Part shown: positions 35,801 to 42,161 of the stretch, piece by piece
Numbering within the stretch: position 1 is the first letter of the stretch
Layout of the letters: every line of letters begins with the position of its first letter
NCBI GenBank assembly: GCA_965229505.1
Contig: OZ245881.1
Location: forward strand, 1,612,001 to 1,676,000
Length of the DNA: 64,000 nucleotides
Direction of reading: 5' to 3'
From: UBA6059 sp040219045
Lineage (GTDB): Bacteria; Bacteroidota; Bacteroidia; Cytophagales; Cyclobacteriaceae
Program-made: the position numbers and the translations under genes
Notes under the pieces: generated by a model
Told to the model about the DNA's origin: nothing
Seen by the model: only the letters and a program-made list of their open reading frames with translations
Database searches by the model: none

Positions 35801-38800
35801 TGGTCAAAACTTCAAATTGTGCACCATCACCTCCGGCATTTTGCGCTCGAAAGTAAAAATCAAATTCATCTGCATCTTCCAATAAGGGTGTTTGAATATA
35901 GCGACCCGTGGTACCTCCGTTTATTTTTGCAGCACCTTGATCGCCCTCGAATCCCAGGGCTGGATTGTCTTCCCAGAACACCTGAGCCGGATCGCTTACT
36001 GACCAACTGGATGGGATATCAGTAGCAAAATCTTCGAAGAAGTTTGGAGAAGGTGTATCGTCAAATGATGTACTTCCACTCGGCTGATAAATGTAATCAA
36101 ACGTGAATGAGGTAGTCGCAATAACCTCAGTGATTTCCATGATGGCATAGTTACCCTCTCTTGTATATACTGCCCAGACCTGTCCAATTGATATGGGTGA
36201 ACCGTCAGTACCATCACCTTCCCATGTGGTCTGAACCCAAGGCGATGCATCAACACGTTCTGGTACTGAGGACACTGCTTCTAGTGATTCATCTGATAGC
36301 AACAAAATCCGACGGCCTGTCCCAGAAAGGCTTGTGCTGTTTTCGTTACCAAAATTCACTCCTTCATTGTTGGTGTAAGCAAAGTCGAGCAGATAGTCCC
36401 CTGCATCGTTGTTGTCGCCGGTTTCTTCACGAGAAAAATCAAACCCTGAACCGGATGTACTTGTTGCGGTACCTGAGATGAGGCTACCTCCATTTGGTTC
36501 GGTATAAGTCAAACTAACTTCCCCGGTATTGGGTGCATTATAGCTGATCGACCAGTCATCGCTGGGTAGGTTTACTGTGCCGAAAGTGCCCGATAGTGTA
36601 CCCGCATCTACGATGACTATCTCATCACCGTCCTCAGGGGTGTAGCCGAGTATTACATCAAGCGTACCGCCCAGATTGGCCGTACCCACTACCGTAATCT
36701 GGTCATGCTCGGTACATGGTGTTACTCCATCTATCTCTATTTCAAGTGTACCGACGTTAGTGAAATCTGCACCAAAATTGGTGCAGCCTGGTGTAAACCC
36801 TGGTGCGAGCGTACCAAGCATCGAATTGGAAAAATTATTTACAAAAGTTCCGCCCCCTTGTAGGGTTCCGTTATTGGTAAATCCGCCCAACGGATCTTTG
36901 ATTTGAGTTCCTTGCGCAAAGGTGATCGTTCCGTTGTTAACAAATGTCGCCCCATTCTGTAGGTCTAGTGCGTTGTTGTTCAGGTCTATCGTCAATTGCG
37001 CTCCTTCTTCTACGATGAATTCCACGCCATTAAGGATAAAATCCTGTAATTCGGAAATGTCGAGATCTCCTGACACGATAATGTCCTGTGTAATATTGAA
37101 AGGAGAGGGCACCACACCACCACACCAGTTAGCGGCATTGTTCCAGTCATTATCGACTGTACCGAGGAACTCACCTTCTGAGCAAGTTGGAGCACCATCA
37201 AGTTCTGGCCCACTTACCCATCCTGTTGTGCTGTTGATATTGTTGAATTCTGCCGTATTTGAATTTGGAGAATCGTCTGAAGAGCCAGATCCTGACCCTT
37301 CCTTAAATTGATAATAGGCAATTAGTCCTGATTCGTCCCCATTGAGGATGTTGTCTTGATTATTGTTGATCTGCTGGGCTGATCTGGCCGTATTCCAAAA
37401 CCTCACTTCATCCATCCGGCCATCAAAATAAAATGGGCTACCGTTTGGCTGCCGACCGAGGTTCATTTGCTCAGCCGAGCTTACCGTTCTGCCATTAAGT
37501 CCTGCCGTAGATGCTTTTTCGGTTCCATTGATGTAGAGTCGTGCATTGTCTCCATCACGAACAAGAGCGATATGATTCCATTGGTTCAAAGTCACTTCGC
37601 CACTTGCCGTCTGAATATCAAAACTGCTCCCCCCAATCCAAGCTACGAGAGTACCACCGCTCGTAGTAGCTATGCCCATTGATCCACTACCTCCGTTCCA
37701 GTCGGAAATCAGGACGTGAGTTGAGCTGAGGTCCTCAGGATAGATCATCGCTTCCATAGTGAAATCACCAGTGCCAAAATTGAAGCTGGCAGGATTGGCC
37801 AGCTCTATGAAACTATTAGAAGATGCGTCGAAATCAATTGCGTAGTTGCTTATTGTGGCAGCACTGATTTCGAAAGCCGCATCACTGAGGTCGCTAAGCG
37901 TCAGGGTAGTGTTTTCTATTTTGACGAACACGCTGGTACTCACTGCATTTGGCACTGTCCACTCGTAAGAGCCCTCAAAATCTGTAGGTACTCCTGTGGT
38001 AATCTGTGTAAAAGGTCCGCCAGTGCCATTAGCGCTGTAGCTGATGACCAGGTTGTCCTCTGAGTCGAATCCCTCTTCATCCCAGGTGATGTTTTGGGTA
38101 CTGCCTACCAACCAGGTCTCGTCACCATTGGGAGCGGTGAGGGTGATTGAAGGCTCTGGAACTATCTCACCAACAACGATATTGTCGATAATAACAGGGT
38201 CACCTCCGTTGTGGTCAAGTTGTAAGACCACATTGTTATTGGTCTCATTGATTTGGATCGTGAACTCGGCAAAGTCCGTGCTATTTGCCTCCGTACCCCC
38301 AACATACTGATACCCTCCGCCATTGATAGATTTCATCACGTTGACAGATCCTTCGAATCCAGAGACTTTCGCATATTGGAATGTGATGCTCTGCGGCTTG
38401 TCTAAGGGTGGAAGTTCCAAAAATGATGAGGTGACATTGAGGATAATTGCCTTGCTACCACCAACACCACCTGTCGTGGATTCCGTTAGTTCACCGGCCT
38501 GATATACGCCACTTGCTAGATTGAGCTGACCCGAATAGTTGGGTTCAGGGATGCCAGTCCCACCCTCAAAGTTTTCTGAAAGTGTACTTGGGTTGGGAAC
38601 GACTGCTTCTATTGTAAAAGAAGCGTCACTTAAGTCGGTCAACGTTTGGGTAGTGTTCTCTACTTTGACGAACACGGTCGTACTCACCGCATCCGGTATA
38701 GTCCACTCGTAAGAACCCTCGAAATCAGTTGGTACACCTGTTGTGATCTGTGTAAAAGGACCATCATTCCCATTGGTACTATAGCTGATGACCAGATTGT

Positions 38801-40901
38801 CCTCCGAGTCGAAACCCACCTCATCCCAGGTGATGTTTTGAGTGCTGCCTACCGGCCAGGTCTCAGCTCCATTTGGTGAGGTAATAGTAATGCTCGCAGG
38901 AGGAGCTTCCTCCGTAGTAAATGACCAGGTCTGGAGGTTTTGAATGCCGGAAAAGTCTACCTGACTGGCATTCTTAACAGCTCCCGGATCTACAATCACA
39001 CCATACTCAACCTCATAGTCAACTCCTGAAAGCACGAAATAAACACTGTCGCCACTGATGGAAACATTTCCTGATCCGACCGTCTGTACTACCGTAGAAT
39101 CAGAAACACGAACTACATAAAAATTGCCCGTGCCTTCCAGTAGAGGTTGGTCAAAGACAATGGCCAACGTCGAGTCCAATGCTACGTCTGCACCATTGTC
39201 TGTAGGATAGGTTTTGCTGATAAGTACTGGGGTAACTGCTGCCCCAGTGAAATCATCAATCAGTAAGTCCTGATCGCTTCCGGCAGTCTGGTCAGTTTGT
39301 ATTTTGAGCCGAACCGATGCATCACCTTCGTTAAGTTGAGTAGTGTATTGCTGGTAAGTAGTTGATGATGTAGACTGTGAGCTGATCTCTACGAAGGACC
39401 CCTCGTTCACAGATTTCAATACTTTAAAATGTTGTTCGCCGTTTCCCGGTAGGGCATAAAAAAAAGATACCTCTGACGTACCCGAAAAGACCGGAGAAAT
39501 GAGCTCTCCATTCTGCTTTAGAATCCTGGCCGCTGCACTACCGCCATTAACAACACCGTTTTCGGTAGCAACATTGACCAAATCCCAATCGCCTGAAGCG
39601 AGGGTAAACATACCTGTGCTGTTGCTCACTGGAAGACCCGTCTCAAAATTTTCTGATAAGACCTCAGGATAAATGGTGAAGTCATGGGTCTCATAAATGC
39701 CCCACGCGCCTGTCTCATCCCGCGCTCTCATAAAAAGTGTGTGGTCGCCCACATCAAGGCTGGAGGTAGATACGGCCACCATATCCTCATAAGAAGTTTC
39801 TCCGTAAGCCAGCTCCAAAGAGGTGCCATTGCCAAAACCCGGGTCCGTATCTATGAAATATTCAATATCGCTGATCGTACGGACTTCCTGAGGATCTGTG
39901 GGGTCGACGAATAAGACTCTCGACTCATACGGACCCCAGGTGCCATTGGTCGCTTTGCCTCTAACAAACAACGTGTGAAAGCCTGCTTCAAGTCCATCAG
40001 CATCTATTGCTTCATCCAGTTTTGTGACTAGTTCACTAGCGCTAGCCACTATGATACTTTGGCCATTGCCAAGGCCAGGATCCTCATCAATGAAGTACTC
40101 AATAGCATCAATCTGAACCACGTCTCCAGTACTAGCATCCGGGTCAATAAAGATCAGGCGAGATTCATAGGGCCCCCATGCACCTGCACTCGATCTTCCC
40201 CTGATAAAGAGGGTGTGGAAACCAGGGGTGAGGCCATCTGTCTCAATGTCCGCATTAGATACCTCGACCAACTCTGTACCGCCGGTAATAGTGAGAGAAT
40301 TGCCCGCACCAAGTCCGGGATCGGTATCAATAAAATACTCTAACTCTGAAATCTCAACCAAATCATTAAGCCCTGCAGCGCCTTCAATAAAAATAACTTT
40401 GGATTCATACGCTCCCCAGGTGCCAGATGTAGACTTGCCCCGGATGAAAAGAGTGTGGAAACCCTGAGTCAAACCATCGGTATCAATAGTCGATGTGGTG
40501 GAAAAACTCGTCGGTGTACCCGTAACCGCAATGGCTGTACCACTCCCAAAGCCAGGATCAGCATCAATGAAATACTCCATCTCAGCAATCTCCACCAAGT
40601 CATTGAATCCTATTGACCTATCAACAAATACAACCTTTGACTCATATGGCCCCCAAATAAAATTGCTGTTCCTAGCCCTCAAATAGAGGGTATGAAAGCC
40701 ATGATCCAAGCCACTCGTATTGATGGTCTGATTATCCAACGAAATGGTCGCCCCGGAGGAAATGGTAAGGGAAGTACCCGCACCCATTCCAGGATCAGTA
40801 TCGAAGAAGTACTCAACTTGTATAACGTCGGACTGTGCATGGAGATCCCCAATGGATAACATTAGACTAATCCCCAACACTATAGTGGCTAAAAAGCGCA
40901 T
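24366..40901 (-). CDS. Giant T9SS-secreted IPT/TIG-repeat surface protein
   Basis: A 5511-residue protein with a signal peptide (residues 1-23, cleavage after LHAQ). In order it shows: five 'DTDPG' repeats (25-410); Ig-like and PNGAETW-type domains (600-1010); a LamG domain (1017-1200); further jelly-roll and Ig-like parts (1200-2290); about 22 IPT/TIG domains (2290-4145); Ig-like domains and FN3 (4200-4775); leucine-rich and Ig segments (4775-5160); a CnaB-like domain with the RRRVKRAGCAFNRARF segment (near 5315-5335); and a type A T9SS sorting domain (5430-5511, FNVFPNPAKDVL). It should be exported and anchored at the surface, as an adhesin or glycan binder; no catalytic motif was seen. Its start lies 24 bases after the beta-helix gene, suggesting co-transcription. 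Confidence 0.93.
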   Translation of the reverse strand: MRFLATIVLGISLMLSIGDLHAQSDVIQVEYFFDTDPGMGAGTSLTISSGATISLDNQTINTSGLDHGFHTLYLRARNSNFIWGPYESKVVFVDRSIGFNDLVEIAEMEYFIDADPGFGSGTAIAVTGTPTSFSTTSTIDTDGLTQGFHTLFIRGKSTSGTWGAYESKVIFIEGAAGLNDLVEISELEYFIDTDPGLGAGNSLTITGGTELVEVSNADIETDGLTPGFHTLFIRGRSSAGAWGPYESRLIFIDPDASTGDVVQIDAIEYFIDEDPGLGNGQSIIVASASELVTKLDEAIDADGLEAGFHTLFVRGKATNGTWGPYESRVLFVDPTDPQEVRTISDIEYFIDTDPGFGNGTSLELAYGETSYEDMVAVSTSSLDVGDHTLFMRARDETGAWGIYETHDFTIYPEVLSENFETGLPVSNSTGMFTLASGDWDLVNVATENGVVNGGSAAARILKQNGELISPVFSGTSEVSFFYALPGNGEQHFKVLKSVNEGSFVEISSQSTSSTTYQQYTTQLNEGDASVRLKIQTDQTAGSDQDLLIDDFTGAAVTPVLISKTYPTDNGADVALDSTLAIVFDQPLLEGTGNFYVVRVSDSTVVQTVGSGNVSISGDSVYFVLSGVDYEVEYGVIVDPGAVKNASQVDFSGIQNLQTWSFTTEEAPPASITITSPNGAETWPVGSTQNITWDEVGFDSEDNLVISYSTNGNDGPFTQITTGVPTDFEGSYEWTIPDAVSTTVFVKVENTTQTLTDLSDASFTIEAVVPNPSTLSENFEGGTGIPEPNYSGQLNLASGVYQAGELTESTTGGVGGSKAIILNVTSSFLELPPLDKPQSITFQYAKVSGFEGSVNVMKSINGGGYQYVGGTEANSTDFAEFTIQINETNNNVVLQLDHNGGDPVIIDNIVVGEIVPEPSITLTAPNGDETWLVGSTQNITWDEEGFDSEDNLVISYSANGTGGPFTQITTGVPTDFEGSYEWTVPNAVSTSVFVKIENTTLTLSDLSDAAFEISAATISNYAIDFDASSNSFIELANPASFNFGTGDFTMEAMIYPEDLSSTHVLISDWNGGSGSMGIATTSGGTLVAWIGGSSFDIQTASGEVTLNQWNHIALVRDGDNARLYINGTEKASTAGLNGRTVSSAEQMNLGRQPNGSPFYFDGRMDEVRFWNTARSAQQINNNQDNILNGDESGLIAYYQFKEGSGSGSSDDSPNSNTAEFNNINSTTGWVSGPELDGAPTCSEGEFLGTVDNDWNNAANWCGGVVPSPFNITQDIIVSGDLDISELQDFILNGVEFIVEEGAQLTIDLNNNALDLQNGATFVNNGTITFAQGTQIKDPLGGFTNNGTLQGGGTFVNNFSNSMLGTLAPGFTPGCTNFGADFTNVGTLEIEIDGVTPCTEHDQITVVGTANLGGTLDVILGYTPEDGDEIVIVDAGTLSGTFGTVNLPSDDWSISYNAPNTGEVSLTYTEPNGGSLISGTATSTSGSGFDFSREETGDNNDAGDYLLDFAYTNNEGVNFGNENSTSLSGTGRRILLLSDESLEAVSSVPERVDASPWVQTTWEGDGTDGSPISIGQVWAVYTREGNYAIMEITEVIATTSFTFDYIYQPSGSTSFDDTPSPNFFEDFATDIPSSWSVSDPAQVFWEDNPALGFEGDQGAAKINGGTTGRYIQTPLLEDADEFDFYFRAQNAGGDGAQFEVLTSTDGTDFTQINTDGTFSDTYEQYTHTFSTTFTGYIRISSLGSGDQNILIDNFSSDGTEAVVDNTAPVISAATANLIAPDLNGSATVDETGTLYYTVYSTAFPQSDAATVKQAALSTGFTPGLFIRGSVAVEDANGSFDFSGLTAFPCPNCVSAGGTYHVYYVAEDAAGNLSDIEDFLSVTASAPAAISFNTPSADDVLYFGNDLDVDFTPTGIDDTDEVTFQLSIDGGSTYPYQLVSNPLSSFENGPDYFFDYTLDNPAFVTSEAVLRAQVAGETVGTSGQFSIGERSISGLTIDFPNTNELIYDQAATISFTNNGYSSFDINIIRPGLAPLQVVDAEPTNGSEEIAYDYTPALVAQNARLQIVAGSESLISGYFNIVYPVQVQNGSGNPLNSLDFGVVDVADDDPVLSYQLEITDVAVTVSSTLSEFTVSTDPISGFSSSLNINADPGVNTTTIYVKFTQDNNGGDILSGTIENTFEDSNTDDVVQNVSVIGREATGSPLMVLTNPETNDEFVSNEVINISWTSNLVDLLSVEYTLDGGTNWNLIANNLSDDITSFEWLVPGVATNTTANIRIVDQAEVDPAITQQAEFTILPAPSITSISLISGGSQLQIDGTGFSSNAGENEINFPGFPDITSYPETASTNQLVVDVPEGAVSGFVTVNVLNKGTAISPDQLVLDGISISPLQGQIGQTIYVNASGGVDFLAGSPDVTVTFNNAGSPVEATQVNVFSAEVLSVVVPDGVTSKDNITVAVDASSYTSPQDFSVQSFEFSPTTAGVFQQVTITGVSTTFLNNNTRVFVNGVEATSKSIISDTEISFSVPQGANTGRVSISTDNGFFESTDDLTVDFHKITSLSVTKAGRGTQVTINGSNFNSIPSTGGIKVNGVTLFNSFGPFPVINYTRLDANTITFTVPNTAEGTGKVVVIQGGVEVESPEDFTIIPRITGVSPNQAATGAEVTISGSYFSATDNTVYFEDNVPAAIVTQSASSIKVKVPQNAADGTIRVLNNDAFEEGVSTTSFDAVPAPVFTSFAPLKASAGQTVTITGQNLSNPNATSVRYNEQGLSFNVVNDNTITFTVPNNIHGIGELDLTKGALKVDGPALFTVVPKINSFTLATGAVVGATVTISGNGFNPTAGSNTVTFTGGATAEIINGSNTFLTITVPTGAQTGPISVTNNAINETGTSTTNFIVVPAAEIAGFAPVSGQINKTEVTITGQNFNTPNPTAVKFNGTAASFNVNSATEITATVPGITANGRITIERAGGVSQSATDFAIAPDITGLSATTLASGASLVLTGTYLSNADQVQIGTVNATITNNSNFNQITVTVPTMTSGTYDVTVFKEGLQDVADVQLTVVPPHTIVSFPSVVDLGEEITITGTNMDAPQPSQVQLNGVTASIVSASSTELVVTVPANMFNAGQGKVSITRAGLTVDSGDDLFVRPAITTDFTTTNYVVDQQMTISGSNFRFPNVTGVTINGAAASFSVSNDNSISVTIPNAVGTDGEVVITSPAPIGDVTAATMIDIVPRAVLSSLDKVIEAVGNTIVINGTNFTAPDVTSVTINGRAASFMVDNATAITATVPTNPLSTQGVVTITRAGLTETSSTFTMKHTVTNVTPTTVALGGTVNVSGTYFTSPTVTITLADDPVSANGSVNFGNLNFDVPLATSLGTNEIELERINNTDGLESAGDIEVVAAHTITDTTVLGGWAARGESITLTGTNFDNSPAVLIQSVSANITGTNGSTEIIFSVPTSTTQGKRTITVRRAGLDVSQLDTESTDLEFYLKPTITDGISADPYVTGQVVTISGSNLGGINEVTVNDISVPITNASDVAVTFKLTNQSNVPLSTGTFDVKLINTEPATDLVLTLPQQITLDAQATITQITEASAPVGGTITVVGDGFTNPDVTQVTVNGRAYNSFDIQDDNNITLVIENGTGAFANSNNVVLTRAGLNITASDDFFVEHQIDGFRDENLQSFNPSTRRVVEGQVIYVDGNYFENSGEISAITINGVTAAFTYQNDDRIQVTVPGGSAGVGKVAITRRGLEIQSAQALVISAPPALTTITPNARIAGATISIQGSNLALPNVETVTINGASASFSVINGGNITATVPAAAAASGQLTVTTNGVTTAGLSFNVVPRIFSFTNSGLEGSEITINGSHFGSTIGTNQVFFSSVSGPEVFATINGASADLLTVTVPTGVVTGPIRVVNTTSGQEAISSANFNVLASPDNFSLNPTSGPVASTFTIEGTDLNGTSAVSINGIPATTFDVDPDGTSIQVTVPNAATTGEVAITKSGVDFNTGLTFSVTPKVLSFPSVATVGSEIRINGKTLTGATAVTVNGNAAAIQSGSSEFVNVLLDIDNVGIGNIEITTPSGTGTSTGTIEVKGAPAIAAFNPATGTEGDQVTITGTDLSTVTFVKFDGVIASFNINSDTEIVATVPNTETGKISVGLSGVEAFSVDDFLYTKSENDPPAITSATATIVDASFDGNVTADKAGTVYFVALTDGQAVPSDAQIKDAAIGGLTLTGQTSNGTTVIAAPFVGVDFNAAGSFTLGQLYDFHFVMEDLDNNTSPIFTLDDISAVAELEVTAPNGGQNLVVGTTSNITWTSLNIPPTDEIDIQVSIDNGDNYTSILTGPETFENLNGTFAWQVPTTLSAEALIKVRSLTNGIEDISDEVFSIVPVPVINVTGVNLTTGVAIDDSDAADLEDTQVTYTVSGTNLLGVVNLTIESTDVAGFEISTDGVNFGTTATVAAGTTGTIRVRATNAANNGRSYNGNIVHTSTSAATITLPVEVNELLEVSTLAITSPQPDTLVSGEGIIPLKWTTTNLSDEPVQVSYRAVGANAFVSPQTSTSSAGEFNFSVENLESGAYEIRVLTTQLETNVGDTLTFGVDRTPPVVTVNPVIARNGMPALTGMVDDASATVEIQIEGLDPIYTATVNDDNTWVVAKDIIAPPLVDGVYEIIATATDTLGNAAIDETTLELTVSFNAIAAEAAKIEPFSFVARWERALEVSGYQLEVANDPEFTQPVESFETVALEDTFLLVDAAELYHKQSYFYRIRLAYTEDEFSEYSNVIQVTLLESSELAADSLALVGLYQSTDGPNWRNRAGWLQNNRFDWAGVTFDGRRITAIDLADNRLLGDASTVNFASLTALTALDLSDNDLSGLGDLGSLSNLEMADLSGNKLDFGDFQSQSNLTVVNFADQQAPLDETVVILDENDAYIFDRTIGGTGNAYQWFKNGDALEGFTSPVFTDESVGFDDQGDYYAEVSNSQFENIILTTNSIKVFVSSLERDSLALVALYDNNGGENWAGVTGWTQLPITQWSNIEVSGNRVRRVDLGGVGVTGVIPTEFATMSSVTYINLSDNEVDGLPNFTVMDNLDTLVVQNNSLEFDAILKNLPLDSFNFENQAKITVEVEERIREGLDFRLAIDVDGRDLTYQWYFNGEAIPGADSTVYNIIDIDFEQMGEYRCDIQNATVSAAVPGFALSTGDFEILAIADLGGTIRTLANQPLDQGTATLYRVREVGTPYDSITSVDVINGVYNFEGAILGDYLVRVRADLETYFPTYVEAASTWSLADTVRLRRDDNTPYDGFIFFQPPPLVPGPDANEIVGIVEIDDDDFPSNGRSLARRRVKRAGCAFNRARFVDRGEDDVVFELIAYTETDEDGQFRQPNLPDGLYRINIEYPGIPMDPNSFVEFELGSDGSVESEFLQLSAQIKPTGIVVEKIETTSVFADYFHEFNVFPNPAKDVLNVTYEQLNKAGLQWQVINLNGQQMMGGEVPSGFDQAFQLDITSLVDGIYLLNIIDPDIRSNNQVTTVRFMVKK
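28450..34020 (-). repeat. Array of about 22 IPT/TIG domains
   Basis: Consecutive units of about 84 residues share the pattern ITxxxPxxGxxGxxVTITGxNF, then VTVNGxxASFxV, then ITATVPxxxxxGxVxITxxG. Examples are residues beginning EIAGFAPVSGQINKTEVTIT and VLSSLDKVIEAVGNTIVING. IPT/TIG domains are Ig-like folds used as stalks and binding modules. The units are diverged in DNA sequence, unlike the 315-bp repeats of the other giant gene, so this is an old array. The count of 22 comes from reading motifs and may be off by one or two. Confidence 0.85.
39670..40826 (-). repeat. Five tandem 'DTDPG' repeats of about 79 residues
   Basis: Five consecutive units follow the signal peptide. Each begins with a version of IEYFIDTDPGFGNGTSL and ends with GFHTLFIRGxxxxGTWGPYE and SRVIFVDP. 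The aspartate-rich opening (D-T-D-P-G-x-G-x-G) resembles calcium-binding loops. I do not know a named domain for it, though I recall similar text from other Bacteroidota surface proteins. Confidence 0.85.
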
Positions 40902-40925
40902 AGCTCTTTTGGTTTGGGGTGATTA

Positions 40926-42014
40926 TTAATTTCCTGTAACTACTATGTCTGCCGTAGTATTGGTGCCCTGTTGGATGGTGGTCGGTAAGTCTAAAGTTTG
41001 AACTACTGGAACCACTGACCCTGAGGTCTTGAAAGGGGATGAGCCTCCAAAAATCCCTAATTCAGATGAGCCGTCCTTTGATGATGTTGATAAATCCGGA
41101 GTTCCGCTGAGCGTGGCATCAAACGAAAAATCCCAATTGGTTAGGCTGGTGTTAATGGTAATAGTGCCGTTGAAATTGGGGTTGGCAGAGGTAAGATTAT
41201 TACTTCCGGTTACGTTCGTACCAAAACCAGATAAACTACTACTACTCAAATCAGTAGTTGTACCTCCAAAGGCCAGATTGTTAAAGAACTGAACATTCGT
41301 GAGGCCTTGACTAGACGTTGGGTTTCTTCCATAGAAAATATTGTTTCTCACTTCTGCTCCACTAAGCTGTCTGAAGGCATATGAATTCGAAACTCCAGTT
41401 CCAAGAAACAAATTATGTTCTACCAATATTCCTCCATTTGCATAGATAGAAGCATGCGTATTATTGGCTGATCTGGCAAAAACATTATTGCTGATAATAA
41501 TATTCGATTGGTTGGTGACATTGAGCGAAATACTCGAAGCACTACCAGGGTCATTAAAGACATTTTGTCGGATAAAAATATTCGCTAAAGTCGTCGTTGA
41601 ATTATGTGTAACATATGAAGTAATCAAACAATTTTCGATTACCACATTAGATAAGCTTGTCGCAGTTGTGTATCCCAGATAGATTACATTAGATATTTCC
41701 AACCCGATTATTTTGGTTCCGTCTGATCCGTTCTGAAAATATAGGCTGCTAACCTTGGATGTAGTGCCAGAACTTGATGCTGGGTTAAATCCGATTCCCA
41801 ATAGCGTAATCTCCTTTGTAATTGTGAGGCTCCCATAGCTCGCAGTACTTGGAGTAAGTAGAATGGTATCTCCAGCCTGTGCATCTCCATGCGCACTACT
41901 AAACGTAGAATATACTCCAGAGGGAGCATTCCCATTTTGGTCAACAATACGTATGGTCGCATTTGCCGTCAAGGCAAAAAATGCTAAAACAGCAGAAAGT
42001 AAAATTGATTTCAT
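40926..42014 (-). CDS. Secreted right-handed beta-helix protein
   Basis: A 362-residue protein with a signal peptide (residues 1-19, cleavage after ANA). The body has repeated parallel beta-helix rungs of the pectate-lyase/NosD kind: KIIGLEISNVIYLG, NVVIENCLIT, NIFIRQNVFND, NIIISNNVFAR, GILVEHNLFLG, EVRNNIFYGR. It ends in VQTLDLPTTIQQGTNTTADI without a T9SS sorting domain, so it may stay periplasmic or use a partner. No catalytic residues for polysaccharide lysis were identified. It lies between the two giant genes, 24 bases before giant 1 and downstream of the giant 2 terminator, and probably shares a transcript with giant 1. Confidence 0.85.
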   Translation of the reverse strand: MKSILLSAVLAFFALTANATIRIVDQNGNAPSGVYSTFSSAHGDAQAGDTILLTPSTASYGSLTITKEITLLGIGFNPASSSGTTSKVSSLYFQNGSDGTKIIGLEISNVIYLGYTTATSLSNVVIENCLITSYVTHNSTTTLANIFIRQNVFNDPGSASSISLNVTNQSNIIISNNVFARSANNTHASIYANGGILVEHNLFLGTGVSNSYAFRQLSGAEVRNNIFYGRNPTSSQGLTNVQFFNNLAFGGTTTDLSSSSLSGFGTNVTGSNNLTSANPNFNGTITINTSLTNWDFSFDATLSGTPDLSTSSKDGSSELGIFGGSSPFKTSGSVVPVVQTLDLPTTIQQGTNTTADIVVTGN

Positions 42015-42065
42015 GATGACGTAGTTATAGTTTCCACCTTAAAACTAGATGGATGATACGCCTGT

Positions 42066-42108
42066 CTCAATACCCTCTATTGGGTATATTGATTGAGTAA
42101 AGAGGGTA
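42066..42108 (-). promoter_or_regulatory. Interleaved inverted repeats in the leader of the beta-helix operon
   Basis: In the minus-strand leader, UACCCUCU (42108-42101) can pair with AGAGGGUA (42078-42071), and CUCAAU (42097-42092) with AUUGAG (42071-42066), a crossing, pseudoknot-like arrangement. A competing 5-bp stem uses UACCC (42086-42082) with the same GGGUA. These pairings are seen directly; any regulatory effect is inference. Confidence 0.4.
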
Positions 42109-42115
42109 TAAATGC

Positions 42116-42138
42116 AAAAAGCCGCTATTCGCGGCTTT
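42116..42138 (-). terminator. Terminator of the second giant gene
   Basis: The stem AAAGCCGC/GCGGCTTT around a 5-base loop (42118-42138) lies 23 bases after the giant 2 stop. On the minus strand it ends in a T run (42120-42116). It is a strong intrinsic terminator separating giant 2 from the beta-helix gene. Confidence 0.87.
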
Positions 42139-42161
42139 CCGACTTTGGTTGGCAATTGTAT

